DNA from: NVTR01 sp036480115
Lineage (GTDB): Bacteria > Pseudomonadota > Alphaproteobacteria > Rhodobacterales > Rhodobacteraceae
Assembly (NCBI GenBank): GCA_965224795.1
Contig: CBDDAE010000001.1
Coordinates: 434,001 to 498,000, forward strand
Length of the DNA stretch: 64,000 nucleotides
Direction of reading: 5' to 3'
In this document: positions 34,484-42,755 of the stretch, piece after piece
Position numbering within the stretch: position 1 is the stretch's first letter
How the letters are laid out: the number at the start of each line of letters is the position of its first letter
Notes under the pieces: model-generated
What the model saw: only the letters and a program-made list of their open reading frames with translations
The model's database searches: none
Told to the model about the DNA's origin: nothing
Position numbers and translations under genes: made by a program

Positions 34484-34628
34484 TTCTGTCCCCTAAATCT
34501 GTCTGGTTGAGGTCGCAATAAATCAGGCGCACGCGCGCCAGCCCGACACCTCCGTCACATGTTCAACGATTTACGACATTCACAGGCCGGGCGGACCTGG
34601 CCCATTGCAACAGGTCAACCAGCCCATG

Positions 34629-35141
34629 TCAAACCGGGCGGGTTCGCTCCATGGTCTGAACCGGGCCCCAGGCATCCGTATCAACAACTGCGCCCGTATA
34701 CCCCACCTTTTCCGCCACCCGGATTGACGCGCCGTGATCCGGCCCCATCATACATGTGCTGTGTCCGCCAAACGCCTGTGCATCAAACCAGTCATGGGCC
34801 AGTTGAACAGCCTCGCTGCCAAACCCTTGCCCCTGCGCCGCAGCCGCAAAAACCCAGCCGCTTTCAAACACCCGCTCGCTCTTTTGTAAGTAGCGGACGA
34901 AAAATCCGGTGGTCCCTAAAAATACGCCCGACTTGTCCACCACAGCCCAATTCCCAAATCCGTTAAGGGCCCAGCGATAGGTATTACTATTGAACCGTGC
35001 CCATGACTGGGCCAAAGGCACCGGTGCAAACGGAATAAATTCTGCGACCTCCGGCTCCTGCCACATGGCAGCAAACGGGGCAAAGTCAGCCCAGGTAAAT
35101 CCGCGCAGGGTTATCCGCGCGCCATGTAAAATCGGTACCAT
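34629..35141 (-). CDS. GNAT family N-acetyltransferase (RimJ/RimL type)
   Basis: 170 residues. TLRGFTWADFAPFAAMWQEPEVAEFI at the N-terminus and the acetyl-CoA-binding segment GWVFAAAAQGQGFGSEAVQLAHDWF (~95-119; usual R/Q-x-x-G-x-G/A as QGQGFG) show the GNAT fold, Acetyltransf_3 subgroup. The substrate (ribosomal protein, antibiotic, small molecule) cannot be read. It lies 24 bases after the rhodanese gene in the same direction and could be co-transcribed. Confidence 0.85.
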   Translation of the reverse strand: MVPILHGARITLRGFTWADFAPFAAMWQEPEVAEFIPFAPVPLAQSWARFNSNTYRWALNGFGNWAVVDKSGVFLGTTGFFVRYLQKSERVFESGWVFAAAAQGQGFGSEAVQLAHDWFDAQAFGGHSTCMMGPDHGASIRVAEKVGYTGAVVDTDAWGPVQTMERTRPV

Positions 35142-35165
35142 AACCCAAGGCTATAGGCCCCGTTG

Positions 35166-35837
35166 TTAAGACGTGCAACGGGGCGTCACCGCCTTACGAA
35201 TATCATCGCCCAGCGCATGTCGCGCCCGCTCCAGATCATGGTCCACCTGCAAGCGCACCCAAAAATCAGCCGCCGTGCAGAAATACCGCGCCAATCGCAG
35301 CGACAGTTCTACGCCAATTATCGCTTTACCGGCTGTAAGGGCAGAAACTGCGTCCTCTGAAATCCCGACAAACCCCGCCAAATCGGCCTCAGAAATCCCC
35401 AATGGCACAAGGTATTCATCGCGCAAGATATGTCCCGGCGGCGGACACAAATACTCCGGTTTGGCCGGTTCTTTAGGGGCGTTGTCCGGTGGTAATATCT
35501 GAATTTCCGTCGCATACCCGGCCGCTTTCCAGGCCTCGATACCTCCCGTCAAATGAATCACATCTTGGTGGCCTTCCTTCAGCAACATTTTCCCGGCAGC
35601 AGCTGATCGTTTGCCAATCGCACAATGTAAAACAACTTTCTTGCCAGGTAGAGTTGGAAATATCTCTGGATCGAAACTGGACAACGGCAACAACAACGCC
35701 CCAGGGATATGTTCTATTTCAAATTCCGAAGTTTCGCGCACATCCACCAACAAAATCTCATTGCGGTCGTACCATTCCTTAACCTTTGCCGCATCAGCAG
35801 CTTGAACCGAAGGTTTTTCTATTTGTTCGTTTAACAT
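35166..35837 (-). CDS. Rhodanese domain fused to a HigA-type helix-turn-helix domain
   Basis: 223 residues. Residues ~12-110 are a rhodanese domain with the active loop HCAIGKRSAA (Cys72), so sulphur transfer is possible. Residues ~133-215 match HigA-family antitoxins: PPPGHILRDEYLVPLGISEADLA, VGISEDAVSALTAGK, and LSLRLARYFCTAADFWVRLQ. No HigB toxin gene adjoins it. The fusion suggests a DNA-binding regulator that reads a sulphur or redox state through Cys72 (inference). It lies behind acpP with a terminator between. Confidence 0.85.
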   Translation of the reverse strand: MLNEQIEKPSVQAADAAKVKEWYDRNEILLVDVRETSEFEIEHIPGALLLPLSSFDPEIFPTLPGKKVVLHCAIGKRSAAAGKMLLKEGHQDVIHLTGGIEAWKAAGYATEIQILPPDNAPKEPAKPEYLCPPPGHILRDEYLVPLGISEADLAGFVGISEDAVSALTAGKAIIGVELSLRLARYFCTAADFWVRLQVDHDLERARHALGDDIRKAVTPRCTS

Positions 35838-35934
35838 GGGAATATCTTTCTAAGGAAAAATTGGAAAATAAATCAAGGTAATAACCAATATCCCACGCAT
35901 ACACAGATATCTTAAAGCAACAAGCGCCAATAAG

Positions 35935-35962
35935 AAAACGGCGCCCAATTGGACGCCGTTTT
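35935..35962 (-). terminator. Terminator of acpP
   Basis: AAAACGGCG (35935-35943) and CGCCGTTTT (35954-35962) form a 9-bp stem; an inner CCAATTGG extends it. Read from acpP it is followed by TTTTCTTA. It may work in both directions. Confidence 0.8.
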
Positions 35963-35984
35963 GATTCTAAATTCGTAGGATTTT

Positions 35985-36218
35985 TTAGGTGGCGCTGGAA
36001 ATAAACTTCGTCGCGTCGCCAAATGTCTGGATGGTTTCGGCCGCATCGTCCGGAATTTCAATGCCGAATTCCTCTTCAAACGCCATCACCAATTCAACTG
36101 TGTCCAAGCTGTCTGCGCCCAGATCATCAATGAACGAAGCGCTTTCGGTCACCTTGTCTTCTTCGACGCCCAGGTGCTCGACAACAATCTTTTTAACGCG
36201 ATCTGCGATGTCGCTCAT
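35985..36218 (-). CDS. acpP: Acyl carrier protein AcpP
   Basis: 77 residues, strongly acidic, with the phosphopantetheine serine Ser37 in GADSLDTVEL. It carries growing acyl chains in fatty acid synthesis and donors for lipid A. AGGA lies close to the ATG, and a consensus promoter lies at 36256-36284. Its own terminator at 35935 suggests it is also transcribed alone at high level. Confidence 0.98.
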   Translation of the reverse strand: MSDIADRVKKIVVEHLGVEEDKVTESASFIDDLGADSLDTVELVMAFEEEFGIEIPDDAAETIQTFGDATKFISSAT

Positions 36219-36255
36219 ATTATTTCCTCACTTAATTAATGGGCCAGTGCCCGAT

Positions 36256-36284
36256 ATTATACCTATGGCCAACTGGCCGTTCAA
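36256..36284 (-). promoter_or_regulatory. Consensus sigma-70 promoter of acpP
   Basis: Minus-strand TTGAAC (36284-36279), a 17-base spacer, and TATAAT (36261-36256), 38 bases before the acpP ATG. The -10 is a perfect match. The rest of the 36219-36492 gap shows no convincing gene. Confidence 0.75.
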
Positions 36285-36492
36285 ATTCCGCATCGCTGCG
36301 AAACATACCCGGAAAAGCTACAGCCCCCGGCAATTCTGCGCCCCCTTTAGCACAATCTTTGGTCAGGGCAAATGCTTTGTCCCCGCCTGTTTGCACGCAG
36401 TTGTGACGCCCGCCAGATGTTGGGATGCGCCGTGCAATGTTCAAGCCTAAACCGTTAAATAGCGACAAGTCGGCCCAACTTCGGCAAGCCGT

Positions 36493-37230
36493 TTAAACCA
36501 TCGCCATGCCACCATTCACATGTAGTGTAGCGCCGGTCACATAGGCCGCTTCAGCACTACTAAGATACAGCACTGCTGCGCCAATTTCAGCCACTTCCCC
36601 CATACGCCCGGCCGGAATTTGCGTCAGGATCGCTGCCTTTTGATCGTCATTTAGTTTATCCGTCATGGCTGTCGCAATAAATCCAGGGGCAACACAGTTT
36701 ACGGTTATACCCCGGCTGGCAACTTCTTGGGCCAAGGATTTGGACATTGCCACCACCCCTGCCTTAGACGCGGCATAATTCGCCTGCCCCGGATTGCCAG
36801 TAGCACCTACCACGGATGTAATATTCACAATTCGTCCCCAACGCGCCTTCATCATGCCCCGGATCGCGCCTTTGCACAGCTTCATGGTGGCACTCAGGTT
36901 CACAGCCAGAACGGAATCCCATTCCTCATCCGACATGCGCATAAACAGATTGTCCCGGGTAATCCCGGCGTTGTTCACCAGTATATCCAGTGACCCCATG
37001 GTATCGCTGGCCTGTTTCGGCAATGCGCTAACCGCATCCGCGTCCGACAGATTGCATGGCAACACATGGGCCCGTTCGCCCAATCCATCAGCCAACGCTT
37101 GCAGCGGTTCGACCCGTGTTCCAGACAAAGCCACAGCGGCGCCCCTGTCATGCAAAGCCTGCGCTATCGCCCCACCAATGCCGCCGGACGCGCCTGTCAC
37201 CAGCGCATTTCTTCCAGTTAAATCAAACAT
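36493..37230 (-). CDS. fabG: 3-oxoacyl-ACP reductase FabG
   Basis: 245 residues, classical SDR. NADPH motif TGASGGIGGAIA at ~13-24, NNAG at ~86-89, catalytic Ser in NITSVVGATG, and YAASK for Tyr and Lys. The C-terminus ASGVTLHV-like part reads TGATLHVNGGMAMV, typical of FabG. It reduces 3-oxoacyl-ACP in each elongation cycle. Two bases separate it from the ClpP-like gene upstream, so fabD, that gene and fabG form one operon. Confidence 0.97.
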   Translation of the reverse strand: MFDLTGRNALVTGASGGIGGAIAQALHDRGAAVALSGTRVEPLQALADGLGERAHVLPCNLSDADAVSALPKQASDTMGSLDILVNNAGITRDNLFMRMSDEEWDSVLAVNLSATMKLCKGAIRGMMKARWGRIVNITSVVGATGNPGQANYAASKAGVVAMSKSLAQEVASRGITVNCVAPGFIATAMTDKLNDDQKAAILTQIPAGRMGEVAEIGAAVLYLSSAEAAYVTGATLHVNGGMAMV

Positions 37231-37232
37231 CC

Positions 37233-37856
37233 CTACTCCTCGTCATTTTGTCGGATCGGCTCGGTCAGCAAACCGAATTCAACAATCTGCTCATTCGTCA
37301 TATTTAAGATGTCATCGGCTGGTGCTGCATAAATGGTAAACCAATAAAATGCGTCGCTGCCCAGCATATCTTCAATGTACTTGCGGTTTTGCTCATGCTC
37401 AGGGCTGTCTTTGGGGTAATCTTTGGCATCTTTAATCCCGTCCGACCACGAATGAACCCCAATAACAGCACCTGACACCATTGTCCTAGAAGCACCGGCA
37501 AGAAACAGATCAACACCTCCGCTAAAAATTTCACTGTCGGAAGTCAGATGGGTGCTAATGCCCAATTCACGCACCCGGTATGCCAACGCAATCATCGTAT
37601 CATCATCGTTGGATCCCGGCACGACTTGCTCAACCAGACGGACAATGCCCGGATTCTCAGCATAGACCTCTTCAAACTGGCCCAGTGTCTTTGAATTGAT
37701 CTCGCCGTTCATGAACAAGGTATCGCCTTCAACTTTGAACTCGGTGATCTCGACCATATTCGTAGCGATCATTGTGGCAATCATTCCAAGCGGCGTGAAA
37801 ACCAACACTCCCGCCAGTAATGCAATTACAGCAAATACCCATAGAACCCGTTTCAT
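37233..37856 (-). CDS. Membrane-anchored protein with a ClpP/crotonase-like fold
   Basis: 207 residues. One N-terminal membrane helix (VLWVFAVIALLAGVLVFTPLG, 4-24), then a periplasmic domain. The segment IFSGGVDLFLAGASRTMVSGAVIGVHSW resembles the active region of ClpP-fold periplasmic proteins (COG3904-like), where a Ser and a His in GVHSW would act; the usual SACA-type serine motif is changed. Substrate unknown. It sits between fabD and fabG with gaps of only a few bases, so it is expressed with fatty acid synthesis. Assignment is by motif only. Confidence 0.6.
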   Translation of the reverse strand: MKRVLWVFAVIALLAGVLVFTPLGMIATMIATNMVEITEFKVEGDTLFMNGEINSKTLGQFEEVYAENPGIVRLVEQVVPGSNDDDTMIALAYRVRELGISTHLTSDSEIFSGGVDLFLAGASRTMVSGAVIGVHSWSDGIKDAKDYPKDSPEHEQNRKYIEDMLGSDAFYWFTIYAAPADDILNMTNEQIVEFGLLTEPIRQNDEE

Positions 37857-37861
37857 ATTAG

Positions 37862-38794
37862 CTATCCTTTGCTTGCACTAACAACATCATCAGGTGTTCC
37901 CACCTGCCGAGTCGTAACTTCCTTGGCAATTCGACGGATCATGCCCGACAACGCCTTACCTGCCCCGATTTCCCAAATTTCATTAACGCCCTGATCAACC
38001 ATCCAGACCACTGACTCGCGCCAGCGAACGGCCCCGGTGATTTGCTGAACCAGTAGTGCGCGAATTTCTTCCGGGTCACTGACTGGTGCCGCCAGCACAT
38101 TTGCAACCAGCGGAACCGAAGGAGCCTTGATTTCCGTTAAAGCCAGTGCCTCTGCCATCGCTTCAGCCGCAGGCGCCATCAATTCACAGTGAAACGGTGC
38201 TGAAACTGGCAACAAGACTGCCCGGCGGGCGCCCATGCCTTTGGCAATCTCAATCGCACGCTCAACGGCTTCTTTATGGCCCGACACAACAACTTGCCCC
38301 GGATCATTGTCATTCGCCGCACAGCAAACCTGGCCCTGGGCTGCCTCTGACGCCGCCTTGCTAGCCGTTTCAAAGTCCAGCCCCAACAGCGCCGCCATGG
38401 CACCTACACCAACCGGCACAGCTTGTTGCATGGCCCGACCGCGCGCCCGCAACAAAATGGCCGTATCGGTAACACTTATGGCACCTGCTGCCGCTAGGGC
38501 TGAATATTCGCCCAGAGAGTGCCCGGCAACAAATTCAACACTTTCCAACCCCAATCCTTCGGCTTCCAACGCACGTAGTGCCGCGATTGAAGTTGCCATT
38601 AAAGCCGGTTGGGCGTTTTCGGTAAGGGTCAGTTCATCCAACTCGCCGTCCCATATCAATGCTGACAGCTTTTCACCAAGGGCTTCATCGATTTCTTCAA
38701 ATACCGCCCGTGCTGCGGGGTATTTCTGGGCCAGTTGCAGCCCCATACCTATGGATTGGGCACCTTGCCCCGGAAATACAAAAGCTCGGCTCAT
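37862..38794 (-). CDS. fabD: Malonyl-CoA:ACP transacylase FabD
   Basis: 310 residues. FPGQGAQSIGMG at 7-18, the nucleophile elbow GHSLGEYSALAA with Ser93, and SAPFHCELM with the catalytic His near 200. It loads malonyl groups onto ACP. First gene of the fabD-(ClpP-like)-fabG operon. Confidence 0.97.
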   Translation of the reverse strand: MSRAFVFPGQGAQSIGMGLQLAQKYPAARAVFEEIDEALGEKLSALIWDGELDELTLTENAQPALMATSIAALRALEAEGLGLESVEFVAGHSLGEYSALAAAGAISVTDTAILLRARGRAMQQAVPVGVGAMAALLGLDFETASKAASEAAQGQVCCAANDNDPGQVVVSGHKEAVERAIEIAKGMGARRAVLLPVSAPFHCELMAPAAEAMAEALALTEIKAPSVPLVANVLAAPVSDPEEIRALLVQQITGAVRWRESVVWMVDQGVNEIWEIGAGKALSGMIRRIAKEVTTRQVGTPDDVVSASKG

Positions 38795-38934
38795 TCTCGA
38801 CCCTTCCCACTTAAATTCACAAGCGGTCTATCCTGTTGCTGGAAAGGGAACAAGCACCGGAAATGCCGGTAACTAAGTTAGAGAAATTTTGAATTCAGTG
38901 GCTAGTTTGCACACTGATCAAATGAAAATTACCT

Positions 38935-39552
38935 TCAAGCCACCAAGGTATTTTCAACAACGCTTTTTGGCGAATTGTCTACAATCGAAAGCTCTGGTTT
39001 GCGACAAACCTCGCGCAGATGCTCTAACAGGGGCTCTAACTCTGCCGTTGAAGCGCCTGCAAGTAATAGGGGTTCATATCCGCCCCGCTGCGTTAAAAAT
39101 AACTCGCCAGCACTGCGCCGAATTTTAGTACGCTTGATAAACAAGCTTTCGATATCCTCAAACTTCACCAAAGACTCCAAAGCTCCGCTGCCTTCACGAT
39201 TGCGACGCACAACCCCAACCGATCGTCCGTTTGTATCCACCTGCACCTCAGTGATCAGGCCATTGCGTGCAATAAAGTACAGCCATGCAGCCAATACAAA
39301 GAACATCACCGTAGCGCCGATTTTAAACGGCACCAAATCAAAACCTTGCTCAGAAACCGGCCACAACCACTGGCCATAGGCCGCAGCCCCAAACGCCAGT
39401 ATCCCTAACATAGCAAGAATTTCCCCAATAAAGGCTCGGTTCTTTGCGCCCGAACCTTTTTGGATCACAAATCCCCATGTTGTTTCCAGTATTACGATCT
39501 GTAATTGGTTGCTTTTTTGGGACGACAAAGTGATTCTTGTTTTTGTTGACAT
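38935..39552 (-). CDS. Hypothetical protein with two membrane helices
   Basis: 205 residues; I do not recognise the family. Two hydrophobic segments form a hairpin (IGEILAMLGILAFGAAAY, ~42-59, and ATVMFFVLAAWLYFIA, ~79-94). Both flanking parts are charged and probably cytoplasmic; the C-terminal part (VQVDTNGRSVGVVRRNREGSGALESLVKFEDIESLFIKR) looks like a small beta-rich, PH-like domain. It stands alone, divergent from rpsF and 140 bases from fabD. Confidence 0.6.
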   Translation of the reverse strand: MSTKTRITLSSQKSNQLQIVILETTWGFVIQKGSGAKNRAFIGEILAMLGILAFGAAAYGQWLWPVSEQGFDLVPFKIGATVMFFVLAAWLYFIARNGLITEVQVDTNGRSVGVVRRNREGSGALESLVKFEDIESLFIKRTKIRRSAGELFLTQRGGYEPLLLAGASTAELEPLLEHLREVCRKPELSIVDNSPKSVVENTLVA

Positions 39553-39874
39553 TTCATCTTCCTATAAACGCTCTACCTAAAGTTGCTTATTTCTCATTGC
39601 TAATTGTGACGAGATTGGGTTTTTTCCATCCTCAATCCGCGGCAAATAGCGAAGAACAGTGCCATATTAACCATGACCTTGCGTAAGGCATGCGCCTGCA
39701 GGCGAACATCATTCGCCACATCGCTGTGGACAACACCTTGCCAAGTTTTGCCAATGGCGTATAAGGCAGCTTCCTTTTCGCTAAATCGGAAAATAGCGCA
39801 GTCTCTCGTAGGCGGGTCGCGAAAAGGCCAGACCCCCGTCTTTTGAAATGCGCCTGAAATCAATTGGAGCTAAC
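39553..39874 (+). promoter_or_regulatory. Region upstream of rpsF with a putative promoter at 39738-39765
   Basis: The 322-base gap has no convincing gene; a minus-strand open frame at 39600-39863 lacks a ribosome site and any recognisable domain. A sigma-70-type promoter for the ribosomal operon is TTGCCA (39738-39743), 16 bases, TATAAG (39760-39765). It gives a leader of ~105 bases, long enough for autoregulation by S6:S18. Confidence 0.5.
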
Positions 39875-40228
39875 ATGCCGCTTTATGAGCATGTCTTTAT
39901 TGCGCGTCAGGATCTATCCAACACGCAAGCCGAAGACCTAATCGAACATTTTGGAACAGTGCTGTCTGACAATGACGGCAAGCTTGTTGATCACGAATAT
40001 TGGGGCATCAAAACGATGGCCTATAAGATCAACAAAAACCGCAAAGGCCACTATGCTTACCTGCGTACCGACGCGCCTGCGCCTGCCATTCTGGAAATGG
40101 AACGCCTGATGCGCCTGCATGATGATGTGATGCGCGTATTGACCATTAAGGTTGATGAACATCCAGAACTGCCGTCCATTCAAATGCAAAAGCGCGATGA
40201 GCGCGACCGTGGCCCACGCCGCCATTAA
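39875..40228 (+). CDS. rpsF: 30S ribosomal protein S6
   Basis: 117 residues from the ATG at 39875, which has GGAG (39866-39869) at the right distance; an ATG nine codons upstream does not. MPLYEHVFIARQDLSNTQ at the start, HEYWGIKTMAYKINKNRKGHY in the middle, and a basic C-terminus. S6 binds 16S rRNA as a heterodimer with S18, encoded next. First gene of rpsF-rpsR-rplI. Confidence 0.97.
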   Translation: MPLYEHVFIARQDLSNTQAEDLIEHFGTVLSDNDGKLVDHEYWGIKTMAYKINKNRKGHYAYLRTDAPAPAILEMERLMRLHDDVMRVLTIKVDEHPELPSIQMQKRDERDRGPRRH

Positions 40229-40250
40229 CCTGAAGAAGAGGAGCTAACCC

Positions 40251-40478
40251 ATGGCATCAAAACCATTTTTCCGCCGTCGTAAAGTCTGTCCCTTCTCCAG
40301 CGACAACTCACCGAAAATCGATTACAAAGACACACGTCTGTTGCAGCGCTATATCTCAGAGCGCGGCAAAATCGTGCCGTCCCGTATCACCGCCGTGTCG
40401 GCCAAGAAGCAACGTGAATTAGCCCGTGCCATCAAGCGCGCGCGCTTTCTTGCCCTGCTTCCATACGCTGTAAGGTAA
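40251..40478 (+). CDS. rpsR: 30S ribosomal protein S18
   Basis: 75 residues, full length and basic. KVCPFSSDNSPKIDYKDTRLLQRYISERGKI and ARAIKRARFLALLPY are the family signature. GAAGAGGAG precedes the ATG. As in most bacteria it lies between rpsF and rplI, here without priB. Confidence 0.98.
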   Translation: MASKPFFRRRKVCPFSSDNSPKIDYKDTRLLQRYISERGKIVPSRITAVSAKKQRELARAIKRARFLALLPYAVR

Positions 40479-40488
40479 GGAGACAACC

Positions 40489-41139
40489 ATGCAAGTTATC
40501 CTGCTAGAACGTGTCGTCAAGCTGGGACAGATGGGCGACGTTGTCGCCGTCAAAGCCGGCTATGCCCGCAACTTCCTACTGCCCATGGGCAAGGCTCTGC
40601 GCGCTTCCGACGCCAACATTAAGTCCTTTGAAGGTCGCAAAGCCCAGCTTGAAGCAACCAACCTTGAAACCAAATCAGAAGCGCAATCGCTGGCCGATAA
40701 ACTGGACGGCCAGGTGTTTGTGGTGATTCGGACCGCATCAGACGCTGGTTCACTATACGGGTCTGTAACAACGCGCGACGCAGCAGATGCGGCGACTGCA
40801 GACGGCTTCACTGTCAATCGTAAGCAGTTTGTTTTGGCCAAGCCGATCAAAGAGCTGGGCCTGCATACCGTGTCCATCACTTTGCACCCGGAAGTGATCG
40901 CCGAAATCACACTGAACGTCGCCCGTTCAAACGAAGAGGCCGAATTGCAAGCCGCCGGTAAATCCATCCAGGAACTGGCCGCCGAAGCTGAAGCTGACGC
41001 AGAGTTTGAAATTGCCGAACTGTTTGATGATATCGGTGCTGCTGCATCTGATGACGATGATCTGGCCGAAGCGGCTGGTATTGAAGTCGCAGATGATGAG
41101 GACGACACATCCCAAGCGGCCGACAGCGACGAAAGCTAG
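40489..41139 (+). CDS. rplI: 50S ribosomal protein L9 with acidic C-terminal extension
   Basis: 216 residues; L9 is usually about 150. N-terminal domain MQVILLERVVKLGQMGDVVAVKAGYARNFLLPMGKA, connecting helix, C-terminal domain ending near 148 (VSITLHPEVIAEITLNVARS). The last ~65 residues are very acidic (FDDIGAAASDDDDLAEAAG, then ADDEDD). I recall longer L9 forms in Rhodobacterales, so the extension is probably a lineage feature; its role is unknown. A strong hairpin terminator follows. Confidence 0.96.
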   Translation: MQVILLERVVKLGQMGDVVAVKAGYARNFLLPMGKALRASDANIKSFEGRKAQLEATNLETKSEAQSLADKLDGQVFVVIRTASDAGSLYGSVTTRDAADAATADGFTVNRKQFVLAKPIKELGLHTVSITLHPEVIAEITLNVARSNEEAELQAAGKSIQELAAEAEADAEFEIAELFDDIGAAASDDDDLAEAAGIEVADDEDDTSQAADSDES

Positions 41140-41159
41140 GCCTGTCCTGATCAAAACAT

Positions 41160-41191
41160 TAAGGCCGCGCTATTTGGTTAGCGCGGCCTTA
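41160..41191. terminator. Bidirectional terminator between rplI and a DUF3179 gene
   Basis: TAAGGCCGCGCTA (41160-41172), loop TTTGGT, TAGCGCGGCCTTA (41179-41191): a perfect 13-bp stem. The TAA stop of the minus-strand DUF3179 gene (41189-41191) is the end of the stem, so the stop codon is part of the terminator. Confidence 0.85.
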
Positions 41192-42556
41192 GCCCCGATA
41201 AATCTCACTTTCAGCGCCCAGATAATTATTCCAAGCGAACCAATAGGCGATATGCCCGGCCATGCGTGGCAGGCTTATGTCGCCGCTGATTAGCGCGTCC
41301 TCAGAGACCGCCCAAAGACCGCCATCATCCGAGATAATGCCACGACTATCACGGGAGAAATTGCGCTCACGCCGTTTATAGGCCCGCACCGTCCGCGTTT
41401 GGGCGTCACCTATCAGCACCACAGGCACCCCGGCAATTTCGTCGTTTATCACAGTGGGACCGTCAAAATATTTTAATGGCCAGGCCTTGGCCTCACCCTG
41501 CACACGAATACCAAACACGTAAGATTTCTGACCAAATTCGGATTGATCCACCAACGCCGGGAACATCAGATCATCCGAGGCAAAATAGTTGTTGTACACA
41601 ACTCCTGAACCATAGTCGCGCCGGTGGCCAGTCTGAAGCGACAAAACCTGGGTTGTGGGATTAGTGCCGCGCCAGTCGCTCCAAGTGGTGATCACCACCG
41701 GGCGCTGGCGCAGCTCAATGCCGCTATTGACCATCGGGCCAACCACAGGTTTGCCAGTGAACTGATTCCAAAGCGAATTGCTGCCCCGGTCAAACATCAG
41801 CTTGTTGGAACGGTACAAAAACCCGCTTGACCCAAACACAAGCGGTGCCGCGCGCCCTTCCACATCAGTTTCAAACAGAATGCCAGAACCACAAAGCGTG
41901 CAATATGCAAGCGCCACAGGTACGCCGCCAATAACGTCATTGAACATTTCATGCCAACCCATGATCCGTAACGGGTAGGCCCGGATATCGCCGTTGATGG
42001 CAACGCCAAAGATCAGGTCATCGTCGCGCAGATAATCGGCGGCATCGGCGGCAATCAGTTCCGGATTGTCCAGTGATGGAATGCCGTCTTTGCTAACCCC
42101 ACCCCAAACGATTTCCTCTAGCCGTATATGCATCCGGTCACGGGCAATGAATTCAGGGCGTAAAAAATCATCAAAATTCGGATCAATCCGCAGGAATACA
42201 TCGCGCTTTAACTCGGCATAGCTGGCGTGGGGAACCAACTCCGGATGGGACTCTTGCCAAAGCATCCAATCGTTCCAGTCACCTCCGGCTTGTGTCCCGG
42301 TCACTTGCTCCAGCAGCTCAACAAATTCTGCATGTGGGCGGCGGGAATAGCGCATTGCCAAGATCAATCCGGCAGCAATATCCGCTTGCCCATGGGCAAT
42401 TATCAGTTCTGCCGCCGCATCAAACGCCGCGCCAGTGCCAAAAATAAGCTGCCGCTGCGCCTCTGCCAAATCATTGGCGCCGGACTGGGCCAACCCCCAT
42501 GACGGCACAATCGCCCCTGCAGCAGCCGCTAATAGAATTTTTCGCCGATCAAACAT
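41189..42556 (-). CDS. DUF3179 domain-containing protein with Tat-like signal
   Basis: 455 residues from MFDRRKILLAAAAGAIVPSWGLAQ, a signal with twin arginines before a hydrophobic stretch, so Tat export is likely; the tat genes are at 54882-57439. After ~120 helical residues comes DUF3179: KDGIPSLDNPEL, IRAYPLRIMGWHEMFNDV, and ALAYCTLCGSGILFETD with a CTLC motif. It is about 130 residues longer than the copy at 7398-8369, mainly N-terminal. Substrate and reaction unknown. Confidence 0.83.
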   Translation of the reverse strand: MFDRRKILLAAAAGAIVPSWGLAQSGANDLAEAQRQLIFGTGAAFDAAAELIIAHGQADIAAGLILAMRYSRRPHAEFVELLEQVTGTQAGGDWNDWMLWQESHPELVPHASYAELKRDVFLRIDPNFDDFLRPEFIARDRMHIRLEEIVWGGVSKDGIPSLDNPELIAADAADYLRDDDLIFGVAINGDIRAYPLRIMGWHEMFNDVIGGVPVALAYCTLCGSGILFETDVEGRAAPLVFGSSGFLYRSNKLMFDRGSNSLWNQFTGKPVVGPMVNSGIELRQRPVVITTWSDWRGTNPTTQVLSLQTGHRRDYGSGVVYNNYFASDDLMFPALVDQSEFGQKSYVFGIRVQGEAKAWPLKYFDGPTVINDEIAGVPVVLIGDAQTRTVRAYKRRERNFSRDSRGIISDDGGLWAVSEDALISGDISLPRMAGHIAYWFAWNNYLGAESEIYRG

Positions 42557-42755
42557 CCAACTCTCCCATCGCACAATCAATGGCGCAAGGTTAAGGCCAG
42601 TTCGGGTTCACAGTCAGCCAACAAGAAAGTGAATAACGCAAGATTGAACGGCTGACATATTTACGCCCTTCCAAGCACATGCCAATCGACAAAGGTTCTG
42701 CATTATCCGTCGTTTCTGCTTGCACGTGGTTTCATGCCCCTGCAAATAACCGTCC

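Noticed and set aside
36232..36468. Minus-strand 78-codon open frame between fabG and acpP
   Set aside because: It covers the consensus acpP promoter and has no protein-like pattern.
39600..39863. Minus-strand 87-codon open frame upstream of rpsF
   Set aside because: No recognisable domain, no ribosome site, and it covers the likely rpsF promoter.
40560..41108. Long open frame antisense to rplI (Ser/Ala-rich)
   Set aside because: It is the mirror of the biased rplI codons (acidic Asp/Glu/Ala tail) and has no start signal.
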